From: Bin52 sp965213935
GTDB taxonomy: Bacteria > Pseudomonadota > Alphaproteobacteria > Thalassobaculales > Thalassobaculaceae
Reading direction: 5' to 3'
DNA: 64,000 nt
NCBI GenBank assembly: GCA_965213935.1
Contig: CBDCAO010000012.1
Span: forward strand, 744,001 to 808,000
Part shown: in pieces, positions 27,175-36,868 of the stretch
Layout of the letters: each line of letters starts with the position of its first letter
Numbering within the stretch: position 1 is the stretch's first letter
The notes under the pieces: generated by a model
The model's database searches: none
Seen by the model: only the letters and a program-made list of their open reading frames with translations
Told to the model about the DNA's origin: nothing
Translations under genes and position numbers: made by a program

Positions 27175-28926
27175 ATGACGACATCACCAGCCACCGCACC
27201 TTCCCCCCTGCCCGCCGAGACCGGAACCCGGTATGACGCCGTGATCGTCGGAGCGGGGTTCGGCGGCATGTACATGCTGCACGCCCTGCGCAGGCTGGGA
27301 TTTTCGGCCCGGGTGTTCGAGGCCGGAGACGATGTCGGCGGGACCTGGTATTGGAACCGCTATCCGGGAGCGCGCTGCGACATCGAGAGCCTGCAGTACT
27401 CCTATTCCTTCGACCCGGATCTCGACCAGGAATGGAGCTGGTCAGAACGCTACGCGCCGCAACCCGAGATTCTCGCCTACGCCAACCACGTGGCGGACCG
27501 GTTCGACCTGCGCCGTGACATCCGCTTTGCAACCCGGGTGACCTCGGCCCGGTTCGACGAGGAGGCCGGGTGCTGGGAGATCGAGACCGACCGTGGCGAC
27601 CGGGTCACCGGGTGGTTCTGCATCATGGCGGTCGGCTGCCTCTCGAGCGCGAACATCCCGGACTTCCCGGGACGCGACGAGTTCGAGGGACCGGTCCTGC
27701 ATACCGGGCACTGGCCGCACGAGGAGGTGGACTTCACCGGCCAGCGGGTGGCGGTCATCGGCACCGGGTCCTCGGCGATACAGTCGATCCCGATCATCGC
27801 CCGCCAGGCAAGCCGGCTCACGGTGTTCCAGCGCACGCCGAACTACTCGGTCCCGGCGTGGAACCGTCCCATGGACCGGGAACAGGAACGTGAAGTGAAG
27901 GCCGACTATCCGGGACTGCGGGCGCGGATGCGGGGTCGCCCCACCGGCTTCTTCTTTCCGTTCAACGCCGACCCGGCACTCGCATCGACACAGGAGGAGC
28001 GCGAGCGCCAGTACGAGGAGTTCTGGGCCCGGGGAGGCCTGCCGTTTCTCGGCGCCTACGGCGACCTGCTCTTCGACGCCGACGCCAACGAGACCGCCGC
28101 CGAGTTCGCACGCAGCAAGATCCGCGCCATCGTCAGTGACCCGGCCACTGCCGAACTGCTGTGCCCGGACAACGTGTTCGGCTGCAAGCGACTGTGCGTC
28201 GATACCGGATACTACGAGACCTACAACCTGCCGCATGTCCGCCTCGTCAATGTGTCGGGTACGCCGATCGAGCGGTTTGCCCGTGACGGCGTGGTGGTCG
28301 ACGGGACCACGTGGCCGGCCGACGTCATCATCTGCGCCACCGGCTTCGCCGCCATGACGGGCTCGTTCGAACGCATGGAGATTGCCGGTCGCGGTGGCCG
28401 GACACTCGCCGAGAAGTGGCGCGCGGGTCCGCGCACCTGCCTCGGGCTGTCGTCGCACGGGTTTCCGAACCTGTTCATGATCACCGGTCCGGGCAGTCCG
28501 TCGGTCCTGGCCAGCATGATCCAGGCCATCGAGCAGCACGTCGACTGGATAGCGGACTGCATGGCGCACCTGCGCGACATCGGTGCGCGCACCATCGAAC
28601 CCGAGGTCGCGGCCGAGGACGCGTGGGTGGACCACGTCAACGAGGTCGCGGGCGTCTCGCTGCGCTCGACCTGTTCATCCTGGTACGTCGGAGCCAACAT
28701 CCCGGGAAGACCGCGGGTGTTCATGCCCTACATCGGCGGATTTCCGATCTACGTGAACCGCTGCAACGAGGTGATGGACGCCGGCTACGAGGGGTTCATC
28801 ATCACCGGCAGTCCAACGCCGGCGGTGTCGCCCGAGATCCGCCTGACCGAACGCTGGCACGTTCCCGTCGACATCGACGTGATCTCTCCGGCCATGGTCG
28901 CGTCACGGCAGGTCCCGGTGGTCTGA
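27175..28926 (+). CDS. Flavin-containing Baeyer-Villiger-type monooxygenase
   Basis: A 583-aa class B flavoprotein. The FAD Rossmann motif GAGFGGMYMLHALRRLG is at about residues 26-42, and GGTWYWNRYPGARCD follows. The Baeyer-Villiger fingerprint F-x-G-x-x-x-H-x-x-x-W-P appears as FEGPVLHTGHWP near residue 176, then NADPH motif GTGSSAIQSIPIIA near 200. The enzyme should insert oxygen next to a ketone using NADPH and O2; cyclohexanone- or steroid-type ketones are typical. The start at 27175 lacks a strong Shine-Dalgarno but marks the beginning of the conserved protein. It is monocistronic. Confidence 0.9.
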   Translation: MTTSPATAPSPLPAETGTRYDAVIVGAGFGGMYMLHALRRLGFSARVFEAGDDVGGTWYWNRYPGARCDIESLQYSYSFDPDLDQEWSWSERYAPQPEILAYANHVADRFDLRRDIRFATRVTSARFDEEAGCWEIETDRGDRVTGWFCIMAVGCLSSANIPDFPGRDEFEGPVLHTGHWPHEEVDFTGQRVAVIGTGSSAIQSIPIIARQASRLTVFQRTPNYSVPAWNRPMDREQEREVKADYPGLRARMRGRPTGFFFPFNADPALASTQEERERQYEEFWARGGLPFLGAYGDLLFDADANETAAEFARSKIRAIVSDPATAELLCPDNVFGCKRLCVDTGYYETYNLPHVRLVNVSGTPIERFARDGVVVDGTTWPADVIICATGFAAMTGSFERMEIAGRGGRTLAEKWRAGPRTCLGLSSHGFPNLFMITGPGSPSVLASMIQAIEQHVDWIADCMAHLRDIGARTIEPEVAAEDAWVDHVNEVAGVSLRSTCSSWYVGANIPGRPRVFMPYIGGFPIYVNRCNEVMDAGYEGFIITGSPTPAVSPEIRLTERWHVPVDIDVISPAMVASRQVPVV

Positions 28927-29009
28927 GGCACCGTTCCCCCGCTCGGGTAATCCTGCGCCGGCACGCGCCTCCTGTTCACGTTCCGACATGTGAACATCGG
29001 GAGGACGCC

Positions 29010-29906
29010 GTGACAGTAACGCGCCGGGACTTCCTGGCCGGGACCAGTGCCCTGCCGGTACTTGCCGCCATTCCGCGGAGCCTGCCGGCATCGTTCCGCC
29101 TCGGAGAGGCCTCGCTCACCACCGTGACCAACGGCTCCCTGGTCCCGCCCGGAAGTTTCGTCTACGCCCCGGTGCCCGAAGCCAATCTCGCGCGCATCCT
29201 TGCCAGCTTCGGTGTCTCCGCCGACCGGCAGGAACCGGAGTGCAATGTCAGGCTCTACCGCGACAGCACCAACACAGTGCTGTTCGATGTCGGAGCCGGC
29301 CCGACTTGATGCCGGGTGCCGGGATGCTGCTCGACAGTCTTCATGCCGCCGGCGTGGCGCCCGACGAGATCATTCATGTCGTCTTCACCCACGCCCATCC
29401 GGATCACATCCGGGGCTTGATCGACGAGTTCGACGAACCGGTGCTCAGCGAGGCGACCTGCATGATGGGCCGGGTGGAGTGGGACTACTGGTGGCACCCC
29501 GGGACCGTGAACACCATCGGCGAGGTGCGTGCAGCGTTTGCCATCGGCACGCGCAGGCGGATGGCGTTCGTTGAGGACGTGAGGGAACGGTTCGACGACG
29601 GTGACGAGATCCTCCCCGGCATTGCGCAGTCTCCACACCGGGACACATGCCGGGTCACATGAGCTTCGAGGTCCGCAACGGCCGGGACGCCGTGCTCGTG
29701 ACCGCAGACGCGATCGGCAACCACCTCGTTGCCCTCGCCCGGCCGCAGTGGCACAGCGGAGCGGACCAGGATCCGGAAACACCGCACGGACGCACGAGGC
29801 CAGCGGGACGCGCCGCGCTCAGGCAGGATGCGGAACCACCGCCCTCGCGGGCGCCATTACCGGGTGCGGAAGCGGACAGGCCGCTTCCGCACCTCGCGAA
29901 CCTTGG
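29010..29906 (+). pseudogene. SoxH-like Tat-exported MBL-fold hydrolase, multiply frameshifted
   Basis: The reading starts at a GTG at 29010 (GGAGG upstream) with a twin-arginine signal VTRRDFLAGTSALPVLAAIP and breaks near 29308, where ...LFDVGAG would continue as DLMPGAGMLLDSL in another frame. That frame carries the metal motif VVFTHAHPDHIRGL and continues to ILPGIA, breaking again near 29626 before VSTPGHMPGHMSFEV in a third register, and the 3' end around 29780-29900 is further scrambled. At least two single-base deletions are needed to join the parts. Intact homologues in sox clusters (SoxH/SoxG) are periplasmic zinc hydrolases. It lies convergent with soxF. Confidence 0.8.
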
Positions 29907-31169
29907 TCATCCGAACATGTCGGCCGTGATGCCGGTGTACCAGCCTTCCGATTCCGCGTAGGTGGCCTTGCGCAGTTCGGCACTTTCGCCGGTCTTGGAA
30001 ATGAAGCCTCCCGTCGACTTGATCTTCTCGTCGGTCGCCTCGTAGGACGCGCCGACCTTCACGCCGTTTTCGGCGGAAATCAGCGACCAGCACGTGTTGG
30101 AGTACCGGGCCGGGAACACCTTCGAGCCCGTCAGCGCACCACGCACCGCGTTGGCACAGACCTTGGCCTGGCTGTTCGCCGAAAACCCGGACTTGGGCAT
30201 GTCGCCCTGCTGTGCGGCATCGCCGAGCACGTGAACATTCGGATCCGTCCTTGAAGACATGTCGTAGGCACTGACCGGCGCCCAGTTGCCGTCGGTCACC
30301 CCCGCGATCTCGGCAATGCGTCCCGCCTTCATGGCCGGAATGACGTTGCACGCGTCGACCTTGGTGATCTCGCCGTCAATGGTGACGGTCATGGCCACCG
30401 GGTCGACTGAAACCTTGTCTCCGCCGAATTCCGGACCGATCCAGTCGATCATGCCCTCGTAATGGTCGCCCCAGCCTTCCTGGAACAGTCCCATCTTGGA
30501 AAACTTGGGCTTGGGATCGGCAATGATGATCTTCGCGGTCGGGTTGGAGGACTTCAGGTGGTGCGCGACCATGCAGATCCGCTCGTACGGGCCCGGGGGA
30601 CACCGGAACGGGTTCGGCGGCGCGATCATGGCGTAGACGCCGCCCTCGGGCATGCCGCGGATCTGGGCACGCAGCAGCTCGCTCTGCGATCCCGCCTTGT
30701 ACGCATGCGGCATCGCGTTCTGCGCTGAAATATCCCAGCCCTCGACCGAACCGTCGACGAAGTCGATGCCCGGCGAGAGGACGAGCCTGTCATACGACAG
30801 CGTGGCGCCACCGGCCAGGCTGACCGTGCGGGCGGACCGGTCGACCCCGACCGCCCAGTCGTGCACGACATTGATGCCGTAGTCGCTCGCCAGCCGGCCG
30901 TAGGTGTGGCCGATGTCGGCAACCTCCTTGAATCCCCCGAGGTAGAGGTTGGAGAAGAAACAGGTGTAGTAGGTGCGGGTGGGCTCGACCAGGGTCACGT
31001 CAATCGCGCCCTTGCTGTCCTTGGCAATGTAGCGCGCCGCGGTCGCGCCGCCGGCACCGCCGCCGATGACCACGACCCGCCCGCGCGCCTGGCCGATCAC
31101 CTGTGGAGCCGCCAGCGCCGCGGTCGTCGCCGCGCCCGTGCCCAGGAACGTCCTTCTGTTCATCTTCAT
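29907..31169 (-). CDS. soxF: Sulfide dehydrogenase flavoprotein subunit (SoxF/FccB)
   Basis: A 420-aa periplasmic FAD enzyme. A Tat signal (NRRTFLGTGAATTAALAAP) precedes the FAD motif VVVIGGGAGGATAARYIA. Conserved FccB stretches follow: TYYTCFFSNLYLGG, LVLSPGIDF, and PNPFRCPPGPYERICMVAH, where the cysteines correspond to the redox disulfide of flavocytochrome c. The C-terminal FCSD domain (CANAVRGALTGSKVFPARYSNTCW) is present. It oxidises sulfide to sulfur or polysulfide with the dihaem cytochrome SoxE encoded 46 nt upstream. The frame is intact, unlike several neighbours. The start at 31169 has AGGAAA upstream. Confidence 0.93.
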   Translation of the reverse strand: MKMNRRTFLGTGAATTAALAAPQVIGQARGRVVVIGGGAGGATAARYIAKDSKGAIDVTLVEPTRTYYTCFFSNLYLGGFKEVADIGHTYGRLASDYGINVVHDWAVGVDRSARTVSLAGGATLSYDRLVLSPGIDFVDGSVEGWDISAQNAMPHAYKAGSQSELLRAQIRGMPEGGVYAMIAPPNPFRCPPGPYERICMVAHHLKSSNPTAKIIIADPKPKFSKMGLFQEGWGDHYEGMIDWIGPEFGGDKVSVDPVAMTVTIDGEITKVDACNVIPAMKAGRIAEIAGVTDGNWAPVSAYDMSSRTDPNVHVLGDAAQQGDMPKSGFSANSQAKVCANAVRGALTGSKVFPARYSNTCWSLISAENGVKVGASYEATDEKIKSTGGFISKTGESAELRKATYAESEGWYTGITADMFG

Positions 31170-31215
31170 TGCCGTTTCCTCCTTGTTGCCACTGCGGCGA
31201 CGGCCGGTTTCACCG

Positions 31216-31911
31216 TCACTCGCCCGGATTCTCGAAATATGCGGCCAGTGCCGCAATCTCCTCGTCACCCAGCCGACGTGCGATCATCTGCATGACCGGG
31301 TGGTCGCGCCGTCCGGATCTGTAGGCATGCATCGCGATCACGAACCGGTCTGCCGGCCAGCGCACGATCGACGGAATCCCCGCGTCCCCGCCGTCTGCCT
31401 GGTGGCAGGTGACGCATTCTCCGCTGAGCCAGGCACCGTATTCGGCGTCACCCCTGAACTCGAGAACCGCCGGGTCGACACCGTGACCCTGGTCACCCCC
31501 CGATCCCGGGATGTCGGACCCGTCGCCGATCTCGCGCAGGAACGCGACAAGATTGTGCCGGTCAACGGCGTCAGGGAGTCCGTCAAAACTCATCGGCGAG
31601 CCGGGAACGAGAGTGCCGGGATCCTCCAGCAACTGCCCAAGCGTCGCTTGGTCCCAGACCAGGCCCCGGTCCCGCAGGCGCAGGAAGGCCGGCGAGTAGG
31701 CGAAGGTCTCGTGGCTGGCCGCCAGCCGGCCGAACAGGCCGTTCAGCTGCGGACCGATCCCGTGCTTCGCTCCGACGCCGATCTCGTGACAGCCCTCGCA
31801 CTCACCGAAGACCGTGCGGCCGGCCTCGGCATCGCCGGACTGCGCCTGCGCAGCTCCGGCATGGATCGCGATTGCGGCCAGCAGGACCAGAAGCCGCGGA
31901 GCCGCGTCCAT
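31216..31911 (-). CDS. soxE: Dihaem cytochrome c of the sulfide dehydrogenase (SoxE/FccA)
   Basis: A 231-aa exported dihaem cytochrome. The signal peptide is about residues 1-23. Haem motif 1 is CEGCH (C38, C41, H42) in a class I cytochrome domain with a likely Met ligand in SPMSFDG. Haem motif 2 is CVTCH (C166, C169, H170) in the FccA-like second domain, ending IARRLGDEEIAALAAYF. It accepts electrons from SoxF and passes them to the respiratory chain. It sits between soxD and soxF in the Paracoccus order. The frame is intact. Confidence 0.88.
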   Translation of the reverse strand: MDAAPRLLVLLAAIAIHAGAAQAQSGDAEAGRTVFGECEGCHEIGVGAKHGIGPQLNGLFGRLAASHETFAYSPAFLRLRDRGLVWDQATLGQLLEDPGTLVPGSPMSFDGLPDAVDRHNLVAFLREIGDGSDIPGSGGDQGHGVDPAVLEFRGDAEYGAWLSGECVTCHQADGGDAGIPSIVRWPADRFVIAMHAYRSGRRDHPVMQMIARRLGDEEIAALAAYFENPGE

Positions 31912-31959
31912 TCAGCCCCCCTCGCTCCAGGTACAGGCGATAAAGGTGCCCATGTCCGT

Positions 31960-32983
31960 TCAGCCTCCCTCGCTCCTGATGTAAGCGATCACGGCCTTGA
32001 TGTCGGCGTCCTTCCTCAGCCCTGCGAACACCATCTTCGTGCCCTTCAGGTACCGCCTGGGATTGGCAAGGAACCCCGCCATTTCCGCCTCATCCCACAC
32101 CCGGCCCTCCTCTGCTGCCTGCCGGAATGCCCTGGAGTACCTGAACCCCTCCACGTCGCCCATCCTGCGCCCGAACACGCCGGAGAGCGTCGGCCCGATC
32201 CTGTTCCTGCGGTCATCACCGACGGTATGACAGGCCTTGCATTTGCGAAACACTTTCTTTCCCGCAGTGACCAGCGCCGGGTCGGGCTGTGCGGCGGGCG
32301 GCGGCTCGGCCACCGGTCTTGCGGGCGGTCACGGCAGGCGCGGCATCCGCGGTTTCGTCCCGCGGCGTGACGTCGAGCACCGTGGCGCGCATGGTGACGG
32401 TCACGGCGTCCTTGCAGTCACGCATGCACGGCTCGCCCCGCCAGGCGGGATACTCGGTCTCCTGCCGGTCATCGACGACGAACCCGTCGGCGTTGGGCAG
32501 CTCGATCTCCCCGAAGGTCTCGTGGTTGAGTTCGAACTCCTCGTCGACCAGATCGTTCGAGTACAGGATGTAGGCCACGATCGCGTAGACCTCGTCGGGC
32601 GCGAGTGTCTGCGCGGCACCATAGGGCATCGAGCGGTTGACGTAGTCCCACACCGTCGAAAGGTACGGCCAGTACGACCCGACGGTCTTGACCGGGTCCT
32701 CATCCGCCAGGGTGTCCACGCCGCCGGCCAGTTCCGGCCAGTTGTCCACCCCTTCCGCGAACTCGCCATGGCAGGCGGCGCATTTCTCGCTGAACAGCTC
32801 CTCTCCGACCGCCACGGTGCCGCTGCCCCGGGGCAGGCCGGTTCCATCTGGCAGGATATCGAGATCCCACGCCGCGATCTCCTCGGGCAGCGCCGGTCGA
32901 CCGAGACCGAACCGGTCCGACGCCAGGGCCGGCGACGCAATCAGGAGCGCCGCCACCACGACCAGTTCAGGACACTTCCACAT
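31960..32983 (-). pseudogene. soxD: SoxD, dihaem cytochrome subunit of sulfane dehydrogenase, frameshifted between domains
   Basis: The N-terminal frame (32983-32216) encodes a signal peptide ending PALA and a cytochrome domain with CAACHGEF and YVNRSMPYGAAQ. It leaves register near 32318-32326 and would end as junk at 32216. The second haem domain (CKACHTV, IGPTLSGVFGRR, TKMVFAGLR) continues in a +1 frame to 31960. Skipping one A in CGCAAGACC would join them into about 340 aa, the usual two-domain SoxD length. A GTG at 32313 could in principle start a separate C-terminal protein, but it has no signal peptide or ribosome-binding site. The start overlaps the soxC stop by 17 nt. Confidence 0.8.
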
Positions 32984-34232
32984 TCTCGGTCACCCCGTCG
33001 GCCCTGACATGCCAGGTCTGGATACAGTTGTTGTGGTAGATCGAGTTCAGGCCCCGGACCTCGCGCAGCTGCCGCTTGGTCGGCTGCACGTAGCCGGTCT
33101 CGTCGATGGCACGGGACTGCAGCAGCATCTCCTCGCCGTTCCATGTCGTGTCGAGATAGAACCGCGTGAGTGCCCGGTCCTGGCCGGGAGCGGCCAGCCG
33201 CGCCGTCTCCCAGTTCATCCCGCCGTCGCGCGACACGTCGACGCGCATGATGCGCCCGTGGCCGGACCAGGCAAGGCCGGATATCACCAGCGGTCCGGGA
33301 CCGTGCGCGATCGGCGACTGCGGACTGGGCGAGGTGATCACCGATTTCGCATCCATCACCCAGGTCCACTTGCGCGACGTCCCGTCGGCCAGGGTATCGG
33401 TGTACTTCGAGGTTTCCTCGCGGCTTTCCACCGGTGCCTCCAGCACTTCCGCGCGGCGCAGCCACTTCACCCACAGGTTGCCTTCCCAGCCCGGGACCAC
33501 CAGCCGGACCGGGTAGCCATGCTCCTTGCGCAGGGCCTCGCCATTGGCCTTGAAGGCGACGAGGACATCGTCAAGTGCCTTCTCAAGCGGCAGGGACCGC
33601 CCGTTGGACGAGGCGTCGGCCCCCTCGACAAAGACCCATTTGCCGGCAACCGCGCCTGCCGCCCCGAGACCGGCCTCCTCGAGCAGGGTGCGCAGCGGCA
33701 CCCCCGAGTACTCCATGTTGTGAACCATGCCGTGGGTGAACTGGGCACCGTTCAGCTGCGCCCCGGCCCATTCCATGCCGGTATTGGCCGCGCATTCACA
33801 GAAATACACCCGGTTGACCCGGGGAAACCGCTCGAGATCGGCATAGGTAAACACCATCGGCGTGTCGACCATGCCATTGATCAACAGACGCCAGTCCTGC
33901 TTGCGGACATCGATCGCGCCGGAATGATGCCGCTCGAACGCACATCCCTGCGGCGTGATGGTCCCGTCAAGCGCGTGGATCGGCGTGAAGTTGACCGAGG
34001 AGACGGCATCGGCCGTCAACCAGTCGACATTGCGCCTGACGACATGCTTCTCGTGTTCGGTCGGCATGCCGTAGGGAACCGCGTCCACCCCGTCACCGAG
34101 GGTTGAAGTCCAGTCCTGCACCTGGGTGATCAGGGGATCCGGAGCCGCATTGGTCACGGTCGGGACCGCGGCGGCGGCACCCGCGACGAGACCTCCGCCC
34201 AGCAGTCCGCGACGACTGATCCGCGTTGTCAT
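32967..34232 (-). CDS. soxC: Sulfane/sulfite dehydrogenase molybdopterin subunit SoxC
   Basis: A 421-aa periplasmic molybdenum enzyme of the sulfite oxidase family. It has a Tat signal (TRISRRGLLGGGLVAG), FTPIHALDGTITPQGCAFERHHSG, and the Mo-binding cysteine region VYFCECAANTGMEW, followed by GVPLRTLLEEAGL and RLVVPGWEGNLWVKWLRR. The C-terminal dimerisation domain ends with QTWHVRADG. With SoxD it removes six electrons from the SoxY-bound sulfane sulfur. The frame is intact, but its partner SoxD is broken. Confidence 0.94.
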   Translation of the reverse strand: MTTRISRRGLLGGGLVAGAAAAVPTVTNAAPDPLITQVQDWTSTLGDGVDAVPYGMPTEHEKHVVRRNVDWLTADAVSSVNFTPIHALDGTITPQGCAFERHHSGAIDVRKQDWRLLINGMVDTPMVFTYADLERFPRVNRVYFCECAANTGMEWAGAQLNGAQFTHGMVHNMEYSGVPLRTLLEEAGLGAAGAVAGKWVFVEGADASSNGRSLPLEKALDDVLVAFKANGEALRKEHGYPVRLVVPGWEGNLWVKWLRRAEVLEAPVESREETSKYTDTLADGTSRKWTWVMDAKSVITSPSPQSPIAHGPGPLVISGLAWSGHGRIMRVDVSRDGGMNWETARLAAPGQDRALTRFYLDTTWNGEEMLLQSRAIDETGYVQPTKRQLREVRGLNSIYHNNCIQTWHVRADGVTENVEVS

Positions 34233-34253
34233 GGCGTTCCTCCTGCTGCCTGC

Positions 34254-35951
34254 CTATCCCCCGACGACCTGCACGGCATTGTCAGGCGTGACGGTGACCG
34301 TCCCGAGCCTGCGGACATGGGCTTCGACGACGTCCCAGATCTGCGGCCCCCTGGTACCCTCGTTGACCGATGCCCAGCCGGCAACAACATAGCTGCGCGC
34401 CGGATCGATGGCCTCGCCGGTCCGCAGCAGCACGAGGTCGCTGATCCGTGAACCCCGGGTCCTGTCGATCTCCAACCGGTAACCAATTCCGCCCGTTCGG
34501 ACCATGTCGCCGCCCTGCTGGTAGTAGGGGTCGGGGTGGAAGATGTTGTCGGCGACGTCCTCGAGCACCTCCCTGAGAAATGCTCCCGACATCTCCGTGC
34601 GGTAGGCAGCGCCATAGGTCATCGAGGTGACGTTCCAGATGTCCTCGCGCGTGATCGCCTGGCCAGGGATCAGCGTCGGGCCCCAGCGCACGCCGGGAGA
34701 CAGCGCGATCTCGGCGTCGCGTTCGGCCAGCAGCGCATCGCAGATGACGTCGTCCCAGGTGCCGTTGAAGTTGCCGCGCCGGTAAAGCAGCGACCCGGTG
34801 TGCCCGATCACCTCGCCCAGTGCCTCGAGATGAGGCGCGCGCTCGGCCTCGATCAGCCGGGCCATCGCCGGATCCGGCGCGATGACATCTGCAAAGACCG
34901 GGATCAGCCGGTGCCGCCACCCGTGCATCCGGCCGCCGCGGACATCGAGATCGACCCGGCTGACGAACTTCCCGTTCGAGCCCGACGGCACGATGATAGT
35001 GCTGCCTACCAGAACCGGTTCGGGAAGCGCGTCGTGGGTATGGCCGGACAGGATCACATCGATTCCCGAGACGATCCCCGCCAACTTCTTGTCGACGTCG
35101 AACCCGTTGTGCGACAGCAGGACCACGCAGTCGGCACCGTCACCGCGGACCTCGTCAACCATCTCCTGCATCCGCTCGTCGCGAATGCCGAACGAGTACT
35201 CCGGAAACATCCAGCGCGGATTGGCGATCGCCGTGTAGGGGAAGGCCTGGCCGATGACGGCGACTCTCGCGCCCCCGCGTTCGAACACGGCATGGGGTGG
35301 AAACAGATCGGTCGGCTCGTCCCACTCGGCATCGAAGATGTTCTGACCGAGGGCGGGGAACGGCAGGCTCTCCACCAGCTCGCGCACACGCTCCGAACCG
35401 AGTGTGAACTCCCAGTGGACCGTCATCGCATCCGGGCGCAACGCGTTCATTGCGTTCACGATGTCCCGACCGGCGGTGTGATAACAGGTATAGGAGCCAT
35501 GCCAGGTGTCTCCGCCGTCGAGCAGCAGCGCGCCGGGGCGATCGGCACGGATCGCGTTGATGACGGTTGCCACCCGGTCAAGTCCGCCGACCCGGCCGTA
35601 GGCGCGCGCGAGTGCTGCGAAGTCGCCGGAACTGAGCGCGTAGTGCGAGGGACTGCCGTCGGCAATGCCGTAGAGCCGCCGGAAATCGGCGCCGGTGACA
35701 TGCGGAACGGCGCCGCGATTGCCGCCCACACCGATGTTGACCGACGGTTCGCGGAAATAGACCGGCTTCAGCTGGGCGTGGATGTCGGTGACGTGGATCA
35801 GCGTCACGTTGCCGAAGGTCTCGAAGTCGAGCAGTTGCTCCTGGGTGAGGCCCTGACGGGCCGCGACGCGGGCCCAGTTGCCGAAGCCCGAGACCCCGAG
35901 CAGGGCCGACGCGGCCATGCCGGCCTGGAGAAAGTCGCGTCTCGAGATCAT
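34254..35951 (-). CDS. soxB: Thiosulfohydrolase SoxB
   Basis: A 565-aa Tat-exported (ISRRDFLQAGMAASALLG) dimanganese hydrolase of the 5'-nucleotidase fold that releases sulfate from SoxY-bound thiosulfonate. Conserved pieces are IHVTDIHAQLKPVYFREPSVN, YALSSGDFAALARAYG, LLDGGDTWHGSYT, VLLSHNGFDVDKKLAG, LSGHTHDALPEP, and the C-terminal domain SMTYGAAYRTEMSG. The frame is intact at normal length. Its ATG overlaps the soxA stop by four bases (ATGA). Confidence 0.95.
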   Translation of the reverse strand: MISRRDFLQAGMAASALLGVSGFGNWARVAARQGLTQEQLLDFETFGNVTLIHVTDIHAQLKPVYFREPSVNIGVGGNRGAVPHVTGADFRRLYGIADGSPSHYALSSGDFAALARAYGRVGGLDRVATVINAIRADRPGALLLDGGDTWHGSYTCYHTAGRDIVNAMNALRPDAMTVHWEFTLGSERVRELVESLPFPALGQNIFDAEWDEPTDLFPPHAVFERGGARVAVIGQAFPYTAIANPRWMFPEYSFGIRDERMQEMVDEVRGDGADCVVLLSHNGFDVDKKLAGIVSGIDVILSGHTHDALPEPVLVGSTIIVPSGSNGKFVSRVDLDVRGGRMHGWRHRLIPVFADVIAPDPAMARLIEAERAPHLEALGEVIGHTGSLLYRRGNFNGTWDDVICDALLAERDAEIALSPGVRWGPTLIPGQAITREDIWNVTSMTYGAAYRTEMSGAFLREVLEDVADNIFHPDPYYQQGGDMVRTGGIGYRLEIDRTRGSRISDLVLLRTGEAIDPARSYVVAGWASVNEGTRGPQIWDVVEAHVRRLGTVTVTPDNAVQVVGG

Positions 35952-36828
35952 CTGCTCATGGCCCTTTCAAATGTGAATGCGAGCACGTGTCCACAAGAAA
36001 GGTCGTCACGCAAGGCGACGTGGAGTTCAGGCGCGACGAACTCGGGCGATCCCGGGGTGAAGGCATGGACGCGGGTGTCCCGCACACACCCCCTGAACCG
36101 GAAATGCACGGCGTTCAGCCTGGTGTTCTTCAGCCTGCAGGTCGGGAACCCGTTGGTGTGTCCCTGGCTCAGGTGATCGGCCCGGATCATGGTGCCGTCG
36201 TTGTCCTCGTGACAGTTGGCACAGGACAGTTCGAGCTGGCCGAAGCGCGTGCAGTGCAATTCCCTGCCGCGCTCCCACGTTGCCCGTGCGGGCCCATCGC
36301 TGGCGACGTTGACCGGCATGCCGCGCGAGACCGACGCCAGCAGCGCGACCATGTTGGTCATCTCCCACCATCGTACTGCCACGCCCAGACACCCATCCGG
36401 ATGGTGCGGCAGTCATTGATCTGCATCTCGATGCTGCGGACCTCGCCCGCCGCCTGGTTCCATTTCGGACACACCGCCTTCACACCGACCATGGTGGAGA
36501 CATCGTCATGGCATGACGCGCAGGACTTGCCCGCGCTGCCGTTGGCCATCGACCGGACCTCCGCCGCGACCTCGACGAACAGCGTGGCAGGATTGTCGAA
36601 GTCGTCCATCTGCATGGCCTGTGTCTCGTCGGTACGGAACCGCCACCCTGACCATAGCCTGTCGAAACCCTCCACATGTGCCGGAGGGCTGGTCTCCGTC
36701 ACCATCACGATCTTTCCGTTGACGACGAGTTCATCGTCGTCGGGGCCGGGACCGGCGAGGACCGGTGCGCTGGCCAGCAGCGTCGCGGCAACGCGGAGTG
36801 CGCCGGTTATCCCGGGCCCGAACGTCAC
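35948..36828 (-). pseudogene. soxA: SoxA, L-cysteine S-thiosulfotransferase dihaem subunit, frameshifted
   Basis: From a GTG at 36828 the first frame encodes a signal sequence (ATLLASAPVLAG), haem site 1 CASCHDD and EMQINDCRTIRMGVWAWQYDGG, then stops at 36358. The missing part, EMTNMVALLASVSRGMPVNV with haem site 2 CANCHEDNDG and HLSQGHTNGFPTCRL, continues from about 36370 in another frame to 35948. One base restored at GATGGTGGGAG would rejoin them. The C-terminal ~20 residues (after GSPEFVAPELHVA) look unlike other SoxA proteins, suggesting a further lesion. SoxA with SoxX links thiosulfate to SoxY; this copy cannot be complete as written. Confidence 0.82.
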
Positions 36829-36868
36829 GAACCCCTTCCCGCTCCGCGCGGTGCGACAGCGCACACCG

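Noticed and set aside
32216..32313. SoxD as two genuine separate genes with a GTG start for the second
   Set aside because: The second half would have no signal peptide and no ribosome-binding site, and the linker joins naturally after a single-base correction, so a frameshift is the simpler reading.
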